Origin: Streptomyces xanthii
Lineage (GTDB): Bacteria > Actinomycetota > Actinomycetes > Streptomycetales > Streptomycetaceae
Length of the DNA stretch: 64,000 nt
Direction: 5' to 3'
NCBI RefSeq assembly: GCF_014621695.1
Contig: NZ_CP061281.1
Coordinates: forward strand, 2,852,001-2,916,000
The notes below the pieces were generated by a model, which saw only the letters and a list, made by a program, of their open reading frames with translations, made no database searches and was not told the DNA's origin. Made by a program: the position numbers and the translations under genes. Below, piece by piece: positions 24,964-33,990 of the stretch. Position 1 is the stretch's first letter; each line of letters opens with the position of its first letter.

Positions 24964-26312
24964 GCGGGTACGTCCTCTCGGGCGGCACGCTCGGCGGGCA
25001 GATGGGCTCCTACGTGACTGGTCAGCTCCCAGTCGCTGCGGCCGCGCTGCTCGCGCCAGACGGCGCGGATCGCGGCGCCGGCGAGGAGCAGCTGGTAGAA
25101 GGGCCCGCCGGCGATGAGCTTGAGGTAGTGGACGAACCGGACGCGCATCCCGTACTGCTTGCCGAAGTCGTGCAGGCCGACGACCTCGAAGACGAAGGTC
25201 ACGAACGCGGTGACGGCCGGCAGGAAGGTGATGAAGGCGATGCCGACGGGGACGTCCATGAGGAGGGCGACCGCGGCGTTGAGCGGGATGATCAGGCCGG
25301 TGAATGCCTGCATGAACGGGGTCATGAGGGTGTAGCGGGCGAGCATCCGCTGCCGGAGCGTGGGCAGTTGCTTCCAGTCCTTCTTCCGGTAGACCTGGAG
25401 GAATCCCTGGTTCCAGCGGGTGCGCTGTTTGAGCAGGGACAGCAGGGTGCCCGGGGTCTCCTCGCGGGTGACCATGTCGGAGTCGTAGGCGACGACGACC
25501 TTCTTGCCGGTGCTGGACAGGCGCACGCCGAGGTCGCAGTCCTCGGCGAGGCACTCGGGGTCCCAGCCGCCGGCTTGTCTGAGCACGTCGGTGCGGACGA
25601 AGACGGTGTTGCCGCCGAGCGGGATGAAGCCCTTCTGGGCGTGCAGGTGCAGCCGGGAGCGGAACCAGAAGAAGTACTCCAGGCAGTTGCGCAGGCTGTA
25701 CCAGCTGGAGTGGAAGTTGATCAGCTGGACGCCGCCCTGCACGACGTCGGCGCCGGTGTCGCGGAAGGCGTGGTCGACGTGGGCGAGCAGGTCGTGGTGG
25801 ACCTGGTCCTCGGCGTCGAAGACCCCGACGACGTCGCCCCGGCAGTACGGGAGCGCGGTGTTGAGGGCCTTGGGTTTGTTCTTCCTGGCGTGGGTGTCGA
25901 CGACGACGCGCACGCGCGGGTCGCGGGCGGCGGCCCGCTCGGCGACCTCGGCGGTCCCGGGGTCGTCGTGCCCGACGATGACGATGATCTCGAAGTCACG
26001 GTGGCCGGACTCGAGGAGCCGCTGGACGGTGTGATCGAGCACGGCCTGCTCGTGCCGGGCGGGCAGGAGCAGCGAGAAGGACAGGGCCCCGTGATCTCCG
26101 GGGGCCGCGAAGCGCGTGGAGGCGAGCACCTCCGGCGTGCGCCAGGCGTGCATCTGCCACCACAGCGTGAAGGCGGCCATCCAGAACAGGGCCAGTGATA
26201 TGGCCGCGACGAGCGCAGCACTGAGTATCGCGCCGGCATCGGACATGCCGACGACATCGGTTGCAAGCAAAAGATCCCCCCAGATCCCCCTAAGTGCGAC
26301 ATTCAGCCACAC
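24960..26312 (-). CDS. CslA-like processive GT2 (cellulose-synthase-like)
   Basis: A 450-residue membrane glycan synthase: one N-terminal helix (ILSAALVAAISLALFWMAAF), GT2 domain with VFDAEDQVHHDLL, LAEDCDLGVRL and KQRTRWNQGF (D, DxD-like, ED and QxxRW signatures), then several C-terminal helices. It is the first gene of the operon CslA-like, GT39-like, GT2/GtrA, GlxA-like. The longest frame begins at GTG 26312, preceded by GGTGGGG; ATG 26246 (MSDAGAIL) is an alternative with no clear ribosome site. No c-di-GMP-binding PilZ domain is present. The polymer made is unknown. Confidence 0.92.
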   Translation of the reverse strand: MWLNVALRGIWGDLLLATDVVGMSDAGAILSAALVAAISLALFWMAAFTLWWQMHAWRTPEVLASTRFAAPGDHGALSFSLLLPARHEQAVLDHTVQRLLESGHRDFEIIVIVGHDDPGTAEVAERAAARDPRVRVVVDTHARKNKPKALNTALPYCRGDVVGVFDAEDQVHHDLLAHVDHAFRDTGADVVQGGVQLINFHSSWYSLRNCLEYFFWFRSRLHLHAQKGFIPLGGNTVFVRTDVLRQAGGWDPECLAEDCDLGVRLSSTGKKVVVAYDSDMVTREETPGTLLSLLKQRTRWNQGFLQVYRKKDWKQLPTLRQRMLARYTLMTPFMQAFTGLIIPLNAAVALLMDVPVGIAFITFLPAVTAFVTFVFEVVGLHDFGKQYGMRVRFVHYLKLIAGGPFYQLLLAGAAIRAVWREQRGRSDWELTSHVGAHLPAERAAREDVPA

Positions 26313-26338
26313 TCACCCCACCGATGGGCTGAGGATAT

Positions 26339-26366
26339 GGGGAACCTGTGAAGGAGGGGAACCTGT
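26339..26366. promoter_or_regulatory. Two exact 11-bp direct repeats upstream of the glycan operon
   Basis: GGGGAACCTGT occurs at 26339-26349 and again at 26356-26366, separated by GAAGGA. The pair sits 27-54 bases upstream of the GTG of the CslA-like gene and just outside the stop of the YyaL gene, so it overlaps the expected promoter of the operon. Direct repeats are typical of response-regulator or activator sites. Confidence 0.5.
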
Positions 26367-26392
26367 TCGGATAAATACCGTGCTAAGCCGCG

Positions 26393-28423
26393 TTAACCCT
26401 GCGTTTCACCCAAGATGCGCGTCAGTCCCCCGACGTCGGTCACGGGCGCGTCGCAGACGAAGTGGTGGCACACGTAGACGGTCTCCCGCCCGTCCACCTT
26501 CGGCCGGTCCGCGAGCAGCGGGAGTTCGGTGCCGCCCTCGGGCCCGGCGGCGACCACCGCGCCGGGCGCGGTCGCGGTGAGCGCCGCGTGGTGCATGCGG
26601 CCGCCGATCTCCCCGATGACGGCGACCTCGCGCGGCCCGTCGAGCAGCGCCTCGGCGACCGCCAGGCCGTTGCCGATGAACCGGGGCGCGCGCGGACCGA
26701 GCGCCTTCACGACCCCCAGCGCCCGCTCGGCGGCGGCGCGGTGCGGCTCGGACCCGGTCTGCGCGGCGTACGACAGGAGGGCGCCGGCGGCGGCGGTCCA
26801 GCCGGACGGGGTGGCGTTGTCGGTCGGGTCCTGGGGGCGGCGGATCAGCTGCTCGGCGTCGGCGGCCGTGTCGTACAGGGCGCCGCTCTCCGGGTCCACG
26901 AACCGGTCGAGGACGTGGTCGAGCAGGAACCCGGCGAATTCCAGCCACACGCCCTCGCCGGTCACCGACGCCAGCGCGAGGAAGCCCTCGGCGACGTCCG
27001 CGTAGTCCTCCAGAACACCCGCGTTGTGCCCGGCGTGGCCGTCCTTGCTGGTGCGGGTGAGACGGGCGAGCGGGTCCATGTGCAGGCGGACGAGCAGATC
27101 ACCGGCGCAGACGGCGGCGTCGACGAGGTCCTGGCGGCCGAAGTAGGCGCCGGTCTCGGCGAGCGCGGCGATCGCCAGGCCGTTCCAGGCGGCGACCACC
27201 TTGTCGTCCCGTCCGGGCGCGGGGCGCCCGGCGCGGGCCGCGAGCAGCCGCTCCCGGATCCGCTCGACCCGGCCGGCGTCGGCGACGCCCTCGGTCTGCG
27301 GGAGCCGCAGCACGGAGGCGCCCTCCTCGAAGGTGCCCTCCTCGGTGACCCCGAAGTGCTGGGCGGCGACGGCCGCGTCCTCGGCGCCGAGCACCTCGGT
27401 CAGCTGCGCGGGCGTCCACACGTAGTAGGCGCCCTCGACGGACTTGCCGGTCGTCGGGTCCTCGCTGTCGGCGTCGAGCGCCGAGGCGAACCCGCCCTCG
27501 TTCGTGCGCAGTTCGCGCACCATGAAGTCGGCGGTCTCCAGCGCGACCCGCTTGGCGAGCTCGCTGCCGGTGCTCCGCCACAGGTGGGCGTAGGACCGGC
27601 ACAGCAGCGCGTTGTCGTACAGCATCTTCTCGAAGTGCGGCACGGTGAACTCGCGGTCCACGGAGTAGCGCGCGAAGCCGCCGCCGAGCTGGTCGTAGAT
27701 CCCGCCGCGGGCCATCCGCTCGCACGTGTCGACGGCCATCTGGAGGGCACCCTCGGCGCCGGTGCGCGCGTGGTGGCGCAGCAGGAACTCGATGACCATG
27801 GACGGCGGGAACTTGGGCGCCCCGCCGAATCCGCCGTACGTCGCGTCGTACTCCCGGGTCAGCCCGAGCAGCGCCGCCGCGAGCTCCTCCTCGCCGGGCA
27901 CCCGGGTGTCCCCGTACGGGAGTTCGCGCCGCGCCAGATCGGCGGTGATCTTCCCGGCGACCTCGGCGACCTCGTCCCGCCGCCCGGTCCACGCGTCCCG
28001 GACGCCGCCGAGGACCTGGGTGAAGGAGGGCATGCCGTGACGGGGCTCGGGCGGGAAGTAGGTGCCGAAGTAGAACGGCTCGGCGTCCGGGGTCAGGAAC
28101 ACGGTCATCGGCCAGCCGCCCTGCCCGGTGGCCGCCTGCACAGCCTCCATGTAGACCGCGTCGACGTCCGGCCGCTCCTCGCGGTCGACCTTGATGTTCA
28201 CGAAGTGCTCGTTCATGGCGGCGGCGGTGGCTTCGTCCTCGAAGGACTCGTGCGCCATGACGTGACACCAGTGGCAGCTGGAGTACCCGACGCTGAGCAG
28301 CACGGGCACATTGCGCCGCCGCGCCTCCTCGAAGGCCTCCGGGGACCACGGCCACCAGTCGACCGGGTTGTCGGCGTGCTGGAGCAGATAGGGCGACTGG
28401 GATGCGGCCAGGCGATTCACCAT
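26393..28423 (-). CDS. YyaL/SSP411-type protein (thioredoxin-like DUF255 fused to glycan-hydrolase-like helical barrel)
   Basis: A 676-residue cytoplasmic protein. The N-terminal thioredoxin fold (about 1-165) has [16 protein letters not shown] and the redox motif [14 protein letters not shown]; the remainder is an (alpha/alpha)6-type barrel resembling N-acylglucosamine epimerase/glycosidase folds, with [16 protein letters not shown] and [17 protein letters not shown]. Length is normal. ATG 28423 ([20 protein letters not shown]) is the family start; the longer frame upstream is unsupported. The biochemical role is not established. It shares the small 80-base gap at 26313-26392 with the CslA promoter. 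Confidence 0.93.
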   Translation of the reverse strand: MVNRLAASQSPYLLQHADNPVDWWPWSPEAFEEARRRNVPVLLSVGYSSCHWCHVMAHESFEDEATAAAMNEHFVNIKVDREERPDVDAVYMEAVQAATGQGGWPMTVFLTPDAEPFYFGTYFPPEPRHGMPSFTQVLGGVRDAWTGRRDEVAEVAGKITADLARRELPYGDTRVPGEEELAAALLGLTREYDATYGGFGGAPKFPPSMVIEFLLRHHARTGAEGALQMAVDTCERMARGGIYDQLGGGFARYSVDREFTVPHFEKMLYDNALLCRSYAHLWRSTGSELAKRVALETADFMVRELRTNEGGFASALDADSEDPTTGKSVEGAYYVWTPAQLTEVLGAEDAAVAAQHFGVTEEGTFEEGASVLRLPQTEGVADAGRVERIRERLLAARAGRPAPGRDDKVVAAWNGLAIAALAETGAYFGRQDLVDAAVCAGDLLVRLHMDPLARLTRTSKDGHAGHNAGVLEDYADVAEGFLALASVTGEGVWLEFAGFLLDHVLDRFVDPESGALYDTAADAEQLIRRPQDPTDNATPSGWTAAAGALLSYAAQTGSEPHRAAAERALGVVKALGPRAPRFIGNGLAVAEALLDGPREVAVIGEIGGRMHHAALTATAPGAVVAAGPEGGTELPLLADRPKVDGRETVYVCHHFVCDAPVTDVGGLTRILGETQG

Positions 28424-28524
28424 GCCCGCAGTATCGCAGCCCGCTCCGGCCGTGCCCGCTTGCGACGTCCTCGGCACCGGAGGAGTGTCGTAAGCAGGTA
28501 CACAGAGAGGAATGGGGGCCGGTC

Positions 28525-29133
28525 ATGCATGTGCGCACGACTTATGTGACAGGCGATCCGGGCAAGATCGACGAAGCCCTGGACGGCCTCCGGGCGGAGG
28601 CCGTGAAGCTGCTGTCCGAGCAGCCGGGCTACCGGGGATACGGACTCTTCGCCGACCGTGAGATCGGCAAGATCGTCATGGGGAGCTGGTGGGACTCCGC
28701 CGAGCACGCCCACGGCAGCGACGACCAGCTGAAGCAGCGCCGGGCGGAGCTGCTCTCGCCCTTCGCGTCGTCGATGTCCGTGATGACGTTCGAGGCGCTG
28801 GGCTACACACGCCGTCCGCAGGCCGCTGCGGGTGCGGGGTTCCGCCTCGCGCGCTTCCAGATACCGCCGGGCGCGCTCGACGACCTGGCCGGGCTGTTCC
28901 GGTCCACCGCACTGCCCCGGTTCGAGGAGACCCCGGGCTTCGCGGGCGCGGCACTGCTCGCCGACCGCGCCACGGGCTTCGGCTCGGTCGGCACGATCTG
29001 GCGCGACCGCGAGGCGCTGGCGGCCTCCCGCGGCACCCAGGCGGGGACCCGGGCGAAGGCGACCTCGGAGGTGCCGATGAACGTCATCGCTCTCGAGGAG
29101 TTCGAGGCGGTGATTCTCGAGCGGCTCGACTGA
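28525..29133 (+). CDS. Two-domain antibiotic-biosynthesis-monooxygenase-like (dimeric alpha/beta barrel) protein
   Basis: A 202-residue soluble protein with two similar ferredoxin-like halves: residues about 1-95 (VRTTYVTGDPGKIDEALDGL, PGYRGYGLFADREIGKIVMG) and 105-202 (FRLARFQIPPGALDDLAGLF, TPGFAGAALLADRATGFGSV). That repeat is the mark of Abm-fold proteins, which may act as monooxygenases, heme-degrading enzymes or ligand binders; no catalytic residue is diagnostic. Start ATG 28525 with GAGAGGAATGGGGG upstream. It converges on the YjbR-like gene with a 21-base gap. Confidence 0.82.
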   Translation: MHVRTTYVTGDPGKIDEALDGLRAEAVKLLSEQPGYRGYGLFADREIGKIVMGSWWDSAEHAHGSDDQLKQRRAELLSPFASSMSVMTFEALGYTRRPQAAAGAGFRLARFQIPPGALDDLAGLFRSTALPRFEETPGFAGAALLADRATGFGSVGTIWRDREALAASRGTQAGTRAKATSEVPMNVIALEEFEAVILERLD

Positions 29134-29154
29134 GCGCACCTCCGCCGTGCCCCG

Positions 29155-29586
29155 TCACCCCGCCGGGCCGCCCCGCTCGTCGAGGGCCGCCACCCTGCGC
29201 GCGCCCGCGACCTGCCGGTAGGACGCGTCGAGGAGTTCGGCGACCTCCTGCCAGTCGACGTCGTCCGGGGCGGTGGCGCCGCCGGCGGCGAGGTCGAGGC
29301 CGATCCAGCCGGAGGGGGCGAGATAGGCGGGGGCGAAGCAGCGCGGGTCCTCGGCGAGGGCCGCGCGGTCGCTCTCGTCCGGCAGGACGAGCAGGGCCCG
29401 GTCGTAGCGGACGCGGGTGCCGGCGGATCCCTTGGTCGAACCGCCGTACCAGGCGAAGTACTTGCCGGCGCGGAAACCGGGGCGGCCGTGCGCGACCTGC
29501 TCCTCGGCATCCGGGAAGGCCAGGGCCACCCGGCGCAGGAGCACCAGATACGGGTCGTCTTCGTCGAACATGACGGGGTGGGGCAT
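29155..29586 (-). CDS. MmcQ/YjbR-family protein
   Basis: A 143-residue soluble protein of the MmcQ/YjbR (CyaY-like fold) family: the start reads VMFDEDDPYLVLLRRVALAF, then PGFRAGKYFAWYGGS, and WIGLDLAAGGATAPDDVDWQEVAELLDASY towards the end. Members are often described as DNA-binding-like, without a settled function. ATG 29586 is chosen because the upstream extension from 29655 is low-complexity and basic; ATG 29571 is a second possibility. Confidence 0.82.
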   Translation of the reverse strand: MPHPVMFDEDDPYLVLLRRVALAFPDAEEQVAHGRPGFRAGKYFAWYGGSTKGSAGTRVRYDRALLVLPDESDRAALAEDPRCFAPAYLAPSGWIGLDLAAGGATAPDDVDWQEVAELLDASYRQVAGARRVAALDERGGPAG

Positions 29587-29714
29587 GGCTGGATGATGAC
29601 ACCCGCCCCGCCCGGGCCGCCTCATCGCGCGATCGCGGGACCCTCGCGCCTTCACCCCGTACGCAGCACACTTGTCCGTGAACTGACGGGATGTCGATCG
29701 GAGGGGGACCGAGT

Positions 29715-32700
29715 ATGCGAGACAGCCACCGGGCGGAGGCCGAGCGGCTGTTGGCCCGGGCCGTCGAGGAGGAGGTCAGGCGCTCCGGCGGCCGGGTCGA
29801 CGGGAAGGTGCTGCTCGCGCGGGCGCGCGGTGCGCTGGACGCGATGGGACAGACCGCCGTCGAGGAGTACACCGCCTACACGGGGGCGCTCGACGCGGCG
29901 TCGGCGGGACGGATGACGTTCGGGGAGCGGTTCGCCAAGGAGGGCGGGTCGACTCCCTTGATGGTGGCGGGAGTCGGGGCGGTCACCGCGTGCGTCGCCG
30001 ACCTGGCGCTCGGCGCCGGGACCGGGGTCGCGGTGGGCGCGGGCGCCGCCGTCGCCGTGCTGGGCGCGGCCGCGACGGTCGCCAAGGTGACGGCCGCTCA
30101 TCTGCCGGCGGCGAGCCGCAGCGCGGGCGCGGCGAGCCAGCCCGGCGGCCCGGAGCAGCTGCGGCTCCAGTGGCTGACCGCGCTGGAGGTGCGGGGCATC
30201 CGGCCGTTCCTGGACCAGCAGCGGGTCCTGGCGGCGAGCACCGGCGCGGGGACGGGCACGAAGAAGACGGTCGTGCCGCAGTTGCGCGGGACCGACAAGA
30301 GCGCGGCGGCCCGGAGGCGGACCGTCCTGGAGCAGTCCTTCGGCCAACTCCCCGAACCCGACGGACCGTTCGCGGGCCGCAGGGCCGCCCTGTCGAGGAT
30401 CACGCAGTGGGTGCACGCGGCGCGGGCCAGTACGCAGACGCGGCCCACGGTGGTGGTGCTGCACGGGGCGCCCGGATCGGGGCGCACGACGCTCGCGGTG
30501 CGGGCGGCGCACGAGCTGCGCGACCAGTTCCGCGGGGCGTGCGTCGTGGACCTGCGCGGGGACCGCTCGGACGCGGCGCCGCTGTCGACGCGGGACGCGC
30601 TGATGCACCTGCTCAACCGGCTCGGGGCGCCCCGCGAGCAGCTCCTGTTCCGGGAGCGGTCCTCGCAGGACCAGCAGGTCAAGCGGCTGAGCGAGCTCTA
30701 CCACCAGTATCTGACCGGGCTGCCCGTCACGATCGTCCTGGACGACGCGGCCGACGCGGCGCAGGTGCGCGCGCTGATCCCCGAGCGCTCCGACAGTCTC
30801 GTCGTCGTCACCTCCCGCAAACCGCTCGACCTCGGCGAGGACACCCCGGCGTGGGTGCACCAGCTGCCGGTGGAGGCGCTCGACGCGGCGGGCGCCGAGG
30901 AGCTGCTGCGCGAGGCCGCCGAGGACCCTGAGGGGCCGTACGACGCCGAAGCGACCGATGCCGTACGGGAGTTGTGCGGCGGGCTGCCGCTCGCGCTGCG
31001 GATCGCCGGGTCCGCGATCGGGCCGCGCACCCCGCGCCGGCTCGCCGCGGACCTCGGCGCGTACGGGCCGGTGGAGCCGGTCGAGCGGGTGCTGTGGCTG
31101 CGCTACACCGACCAGTCCGAGCAGGCCCGCCGGCTGCTGCGGCGCCTCGCGCTGGCCGGCCGGGCCTCGCTCGGCGCGGCCGCCGCCGCGGCACTGCTCG
31201 CCACCGACACCAAGGAGGCGACCAAGCATCTGACGGCGCTGTCCCGCGCCGGCCTGATCGACCGCGTGCGCGGCAGCCGCTACCGGCTGCACGACCTGGT
31301 GCGCGGCTTCGCCCAGGCCCGGCTGGCCGACGAGGAGGAGCCCGCCGAGCGCACGGCCGCGCAGGAGCGCCTGATCCAGAACTACGCGGATCTCGCCGAC
31401 TCCGTGATCCGCCTGGTCGACGGCAACATGTCGACGCGGGCCGGGCAGATGGGCCCGCACGGGTTCACCTCGCTGGACGCGGCGCTGCGCTGGCTGGACG
31501 ACGAGTCGAGCTTCATCACGGCGGCCCTGCGGCACGCGGAGGGCGTCAACCAGGACGCGGTGCTCGGCCTGCTCGGCGCCCTGTGCGACTACTGCCTGCT
31601 GCGCGGCGACCTCTACCGCCTCGGCGAGATCAGCGAACTGACCCAGGCCATCGACCAGGGGCTCCTGGTGCGCTCGGTGCAGTGGCGCACGGGCATCGCG
31701 GCCCGCCAGCTCGGTGAGCTCGACAAGGCCCGTACGACGCTGTCGTCCGTGGTCGACCTGTACCGGGAGGCGCACCACCGGGCCGGTGAGGCCCGCGCGC
31801 TGTGCTCGCTCGGCATCACGCTGCACCACCAGGGTCAGCTCACGGAGGCGAGCGCGAAGCTGCGCGAGGCGCTCGACCTCCAGACCACCCCGGAGACGAA
31901 GGGCGACCGGGGCTGGACCCTGCACGCGCTCGCGGCGGTGGAGCGGGACCGCGCGCACGTCCGTGAATCGCTGGAGCTGCTCACCGACGCGCTCGCCCTG
32001 CACCGGGAGAACGAGTCGCTCCACGGCGAGGCCTGGGCGCACTTCCAGCTCGGCCAGCTGTGCCTGCGCATGGGCGACGTGGACCGCGCCGAGGAGCAGC
32101 TGCGCACCGCGCTCGACCTGTACGGCCGGACCCGGGACGCGCGCGGCGAGGCCTGGGCGCTGACCCAGCTGGCCCGCACCCGGCTGGTCGACGGCGACGC
32201 GTCGGCGGCGGTCGACGGACTGCGCCAGGCCGCGTCCCGGCACCGCGACAACGAGGACGCGCGCGGCGAGGCCTGGACGTACTACTACCTGGGCCAGGCC
32301 CTGGAGGAGACCGGCGACCTCGACCAGGCGGTGCGCGACCTGGAGCGCTCCCGCACGATGTTCTCCCGGATGCGGGACGTGTACGGGCTCGCCTGCGCCC
32401 GGCACCACTCGGCGCGCGTCACCCGCGACCAGCGGGCCGCGCAGACCGGCTCCCTGCGCAACTCCGGCTTCGCCCGCCAGCTCCTCGTCGACGCCCGCGC
32501 CGACTTCCAGCGGATCGGTGTCGCGCACGGCGAGGCGTGGACGTGCCTGGAGCTGGCGGTGGTCGACGCGGGCAACGCGCGGCTCCAGCAGGCGCTCGAC
32601 CTGTGCGAGGAGGCGCGGGGCCTGTTCGCCTCGTACGGGGACCGACGGGGCGAGGAGTGGGCGGCGTTCCTGCGCTGCACGCTGCTGCCGTACGCGTCGC

Positions 32701-32918
32701 CCGGCGGCTCGGAGGTCGGCACGGCCGTCGCCCAGGAGGAACTGGCGGCACTGACCCGCACCCCGGCGCCGACCCGCGACGGCAAGCTCGACGACTACGT
32801 GAGGGCGTACGGGCTGCTCCTGGAGCGCGGGGTCGACCTGGACGCGGGCTGGCAGGCCTGGCGGCTCGGCATGGTCCCGAGCCGGCACGCGCGGGACGTG
32901 ATGGGGGTGACGGACTGA
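29715..32918 (+). CDS. STAND (NB-ARC) NTPase with N-terminal membrane-like segment and C-terminal TPR array
   Basis: A 1067-residue signalling NTPase. Residues 1-60 are helical; about 75-115 hold Ala/Gly-rich hydrophobic stretches (MVAGVGAVTACVADLALGAG) that may span or touch the membrane. The NB-ARC domain follows with Walker A GAPGSGRTT and Walker B TIVLDDAAD, a sensor VVVTSRKPLDL, a GLPLAL motif, and a winged-helix region. From about 560 onward are TPR-like repeats (EARALCSLGITLHHQGQLTE, GEAWAHFQLGQLCLRMGDVD, GEAWTYYYLGQALEETGDLD). Unlike AfsR it has no SARP DNA-binding domain. GGAGGGGG eight bases before ATG 29715 decides the start over 29691. Function unknown; regulator or defence sensor. 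Confidence 0.88.
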   Translation: MRDSHRAEAERLLARAVEEEVRRSGGRVDGKVLLARARGALDAMGQTAVEEYTAYTGALDAASAGRMTFGERFAKEGGSTPLMVAGVGAVTACVADLALGAGTGVAVGAGAAVAVLGAAATVAKVTAAHLPAASRSAGAASQPGGPEQLRLQWLTALEVRGIRPFLDQQRVLAASTGAGTGTKKTVVPQLRGTDKSAAARRRTVLEQSFGQLPEPDGPFAGRRAALSRITQWVHAARASTQTRPTVVVLHGAPGSGRTTLAVRAAHELRDQFRGACVVDLRGDRSDAAPLSTRDALMHLLNRLGAPREQLLFRERSSQDQQVKRLSELYHQYLTGLPVTIVLDDAADAAQVRALIPERSDSLVVVTSRKPLDLGEDTPAWVHQLPVEALDAAGAEELLREAAEDPEGPYDAEATDAVRELCGGLPLALRIAGSAIGPRTPRRLAADLGAYGPVEPVERVLWLRYTDQSEQARRLLRRLALAGRASLGAAAAAALLATDTKEATKHLTALSRAGLIDRVRGSRYRLHDLVRGFAQARLADEEEPAERTAAQERLIQNYADLADSVIRLVDGNMSTRAGQMGPHGFTSLDAALRWLDDESSFITAALRHAEGVNQDAVLGLLGALCDYCLLRGDLYRLGEISELTQAIDQGLLVRSVQWRTGIAARQLGELDKARTTLSSVVDLYREAHHRAGEARALCSLGITLHHQGQLTEASAKLREALDLQTTPETKGDRGWTLHALAAVERDRAHVRESLELLTDALALHRENESLHGEAWAHFQLGQLCLRMGDVDRAEEQLRTALDLYGRTRDARGEAWALTQLARTRLVDGDASAAVDGLRQAASRHRDNEDARGEAWTYYYLGQALEETGDLDQAVRDLERSRTMFSRMRDVYGLACARHHSARVTRDQRAAQTGSLRNSGFARQLLVDARADFQRIGVAHGEAWTCLELAVVDAGNARLQQALDLCEEARGLFASYGDRRGEEWAAFLRCTLLPYASPGGSEVGTAVAQEELAALTRTPAPTRDGKLDDYVRAYGLLLERGVDLDAGWQAWRLGMVPSRHARDVMGVTD

Positions 32919-32962
32919 CACCGGGCTGACGTGCCGCCAGCTCCTCACGGTTGCACAACGAT

Positions 32963-32989
32963 GTGCAGGTTACGTTCGGTAACCTGCAC
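32963..32989. promoter_or_regulatory. Perfect 11-5-11 inverted repeat between STAND and MHYT genes
   Basis: GTGCAGGTTAC and GTAACCTGCAC flank GTTCG. It lies 44 bases after the STAND gene stop and 90 before the MHYT gene ATG, so it may be a terminator, an operator, or both. A further GTAACC and a CCAGT/ACTGG pair occur near 33027-33045, closer to the MHYT start, suggesting an operator array. Confidence 0.55.
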
Positions 32990-33079
32990 GCACCCCCTTC
33001 ACACCGCCCTTACTTTCTCTCCGTACCCAGTAGTAACCGAACTGGGGCACCCCCCACGGCACCGGAGAGTGAAAAGTAC

Positions 33080-33847
33080 ATGCAGGGCACAGTCGACGGC
33101 TTCAGCTACGGGCTCATGACGCCCGTGGCGGCCTACCTGATGGCGTGTCTGGGCTCGGCGCTCGGACTGCGCTGCGTCGCCCGGACCGCCGGCCGGCGCG
33201 AGGGCCGCCGCACGGGCTGGCTGGCGCTCGGCTCTGCCTGCCTCGGCGTCGGCATCTGGACGATGCACTTCATCGCGATGGTCGGCTTCCAGGTCGAGGA
33301 GACCGCCATCACCTACGACATGCCGCTGACCCTGCTCAGCCTCGCCGTCTCGATCCTCGTCGTCGGCATCGGCGTCTTCATCGTCGGCCACCGCGGCACG
33401 GCCGCCGTCCCGCTGGTCACGGCCGGCGTCCTGACCGGACTCGGCGTCGCGATGATGCACTACCTGGGCATGGCCGCCATGCGCATGAACGGCGAGATCC
33501 GCTACGACACGACGCTCGTGGCGCTGTCCGTCGTGATCGCCGTCGTCGCCGCGACCGCCGCGCTGTGGGCCGCGGTCAGCATCCGCGGCTTCCTGCCCTC
33601 GCTCGGCGCCAGCCTCGTCATGGGCCTCGCCATCTCGGGCATGCACTACACGGGCATGGCCGCCGTCAGCGTCCGGCTCCACGACGCCGCCACGCACACG
33701 GCGGGCCACGCCGGAAGCTCGTTCCTGCTGCCGATGATCGCCGGCCCGTTCATCTTCCTGGTCCTGTCTGCCGTGGTCGTCATGCTCGACCCCAGCCTGA
33801 TCCTGGGCGAGGACGACGACTGGTACGCAGAACCCCGCAGGGCTTAG
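33080..33847 (+). CDS. MHYT-domain membrane sensor protein
   Basis: An integral membrane protein of 255 residues with seven helices. MHYT motifs, each with Met and His facing the outer half of the membrane and proposed to bind copper and sense O2, CO or NO, are visible: WTMHFIAMVGFQ, MMHYLGMAAMRM and GMHYTGMAAVSV. There is no attached GGDEF, EAL or kinase domain, so any signal must pass to another protein. ATG 33080 follows GGAGAG. It ends at a palindromic element. Confidence 0.92.
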   Translation: MQGTVDGFSYGLMTPVAAYLMACLGSALGLRCVARTAGRREGRRTGWLALGSACLGVGIWTMHFIAMVGFQVEETAITYDMPLTLLSLAVSILVVGIGVFIVGHRGTAAVPLVTAGVLTGLGVAMMHYLGMAAMRMNGEIRYDTTLVALSVVIAVVAATAALWAAVSIRGFLPSLGASLVMGLAISGMHYTGMAAVSVRLHDAATHTAGHAGSSFLLPMIAGPFIFLVLSAVVVMLDPSLILGEDDDWYAEPRRA

Positions 33848-33852
33848 TACCG

Positions 33853-33947
33853 GCCCCTGAAGATGCCGCCCGAAGGGCGTGCATCTTCAGGGGCGCGGGG
33901 CTGTGTCGACATGCGGCTCCGCCGCGGGGCGCGACCAGCCACGACGG
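33853..33947. repeat. Palindromic intergenic element, copy 3 (variant right arm)
   Basis: CCCCTGAAGATG pairs with CATCTTCAGGGG around a GCCCGAAGGGCG hairpin, followed by CGCGGGGCTGTGTCGACATG and CGGCTCCGCCGCGGGGCGCG. This right-arm variant recurs at 42675-42885 and 62520-62560. It lies between the convergent MHYT gene and the small membrane protein gene. Confidence 0.8.
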
Positions 33948-33990
33948 CGGGCGAGCCGCCGACGAAACTCACACGGCAGACGAGTGGGCG

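Noticed and set aside
29652..32948. A 1098-residue open frame antisense to the STAND gene, and similar long antisense frames at 6514-8397, 19830-22229, 44201-47056 and 51981-54146
   Set aside because: They mirror real genes, are rich in Gly, Val, Arg, Asp and His as expected for antisense of GC-rich codons, have no domains, and cross into intergenic elements.
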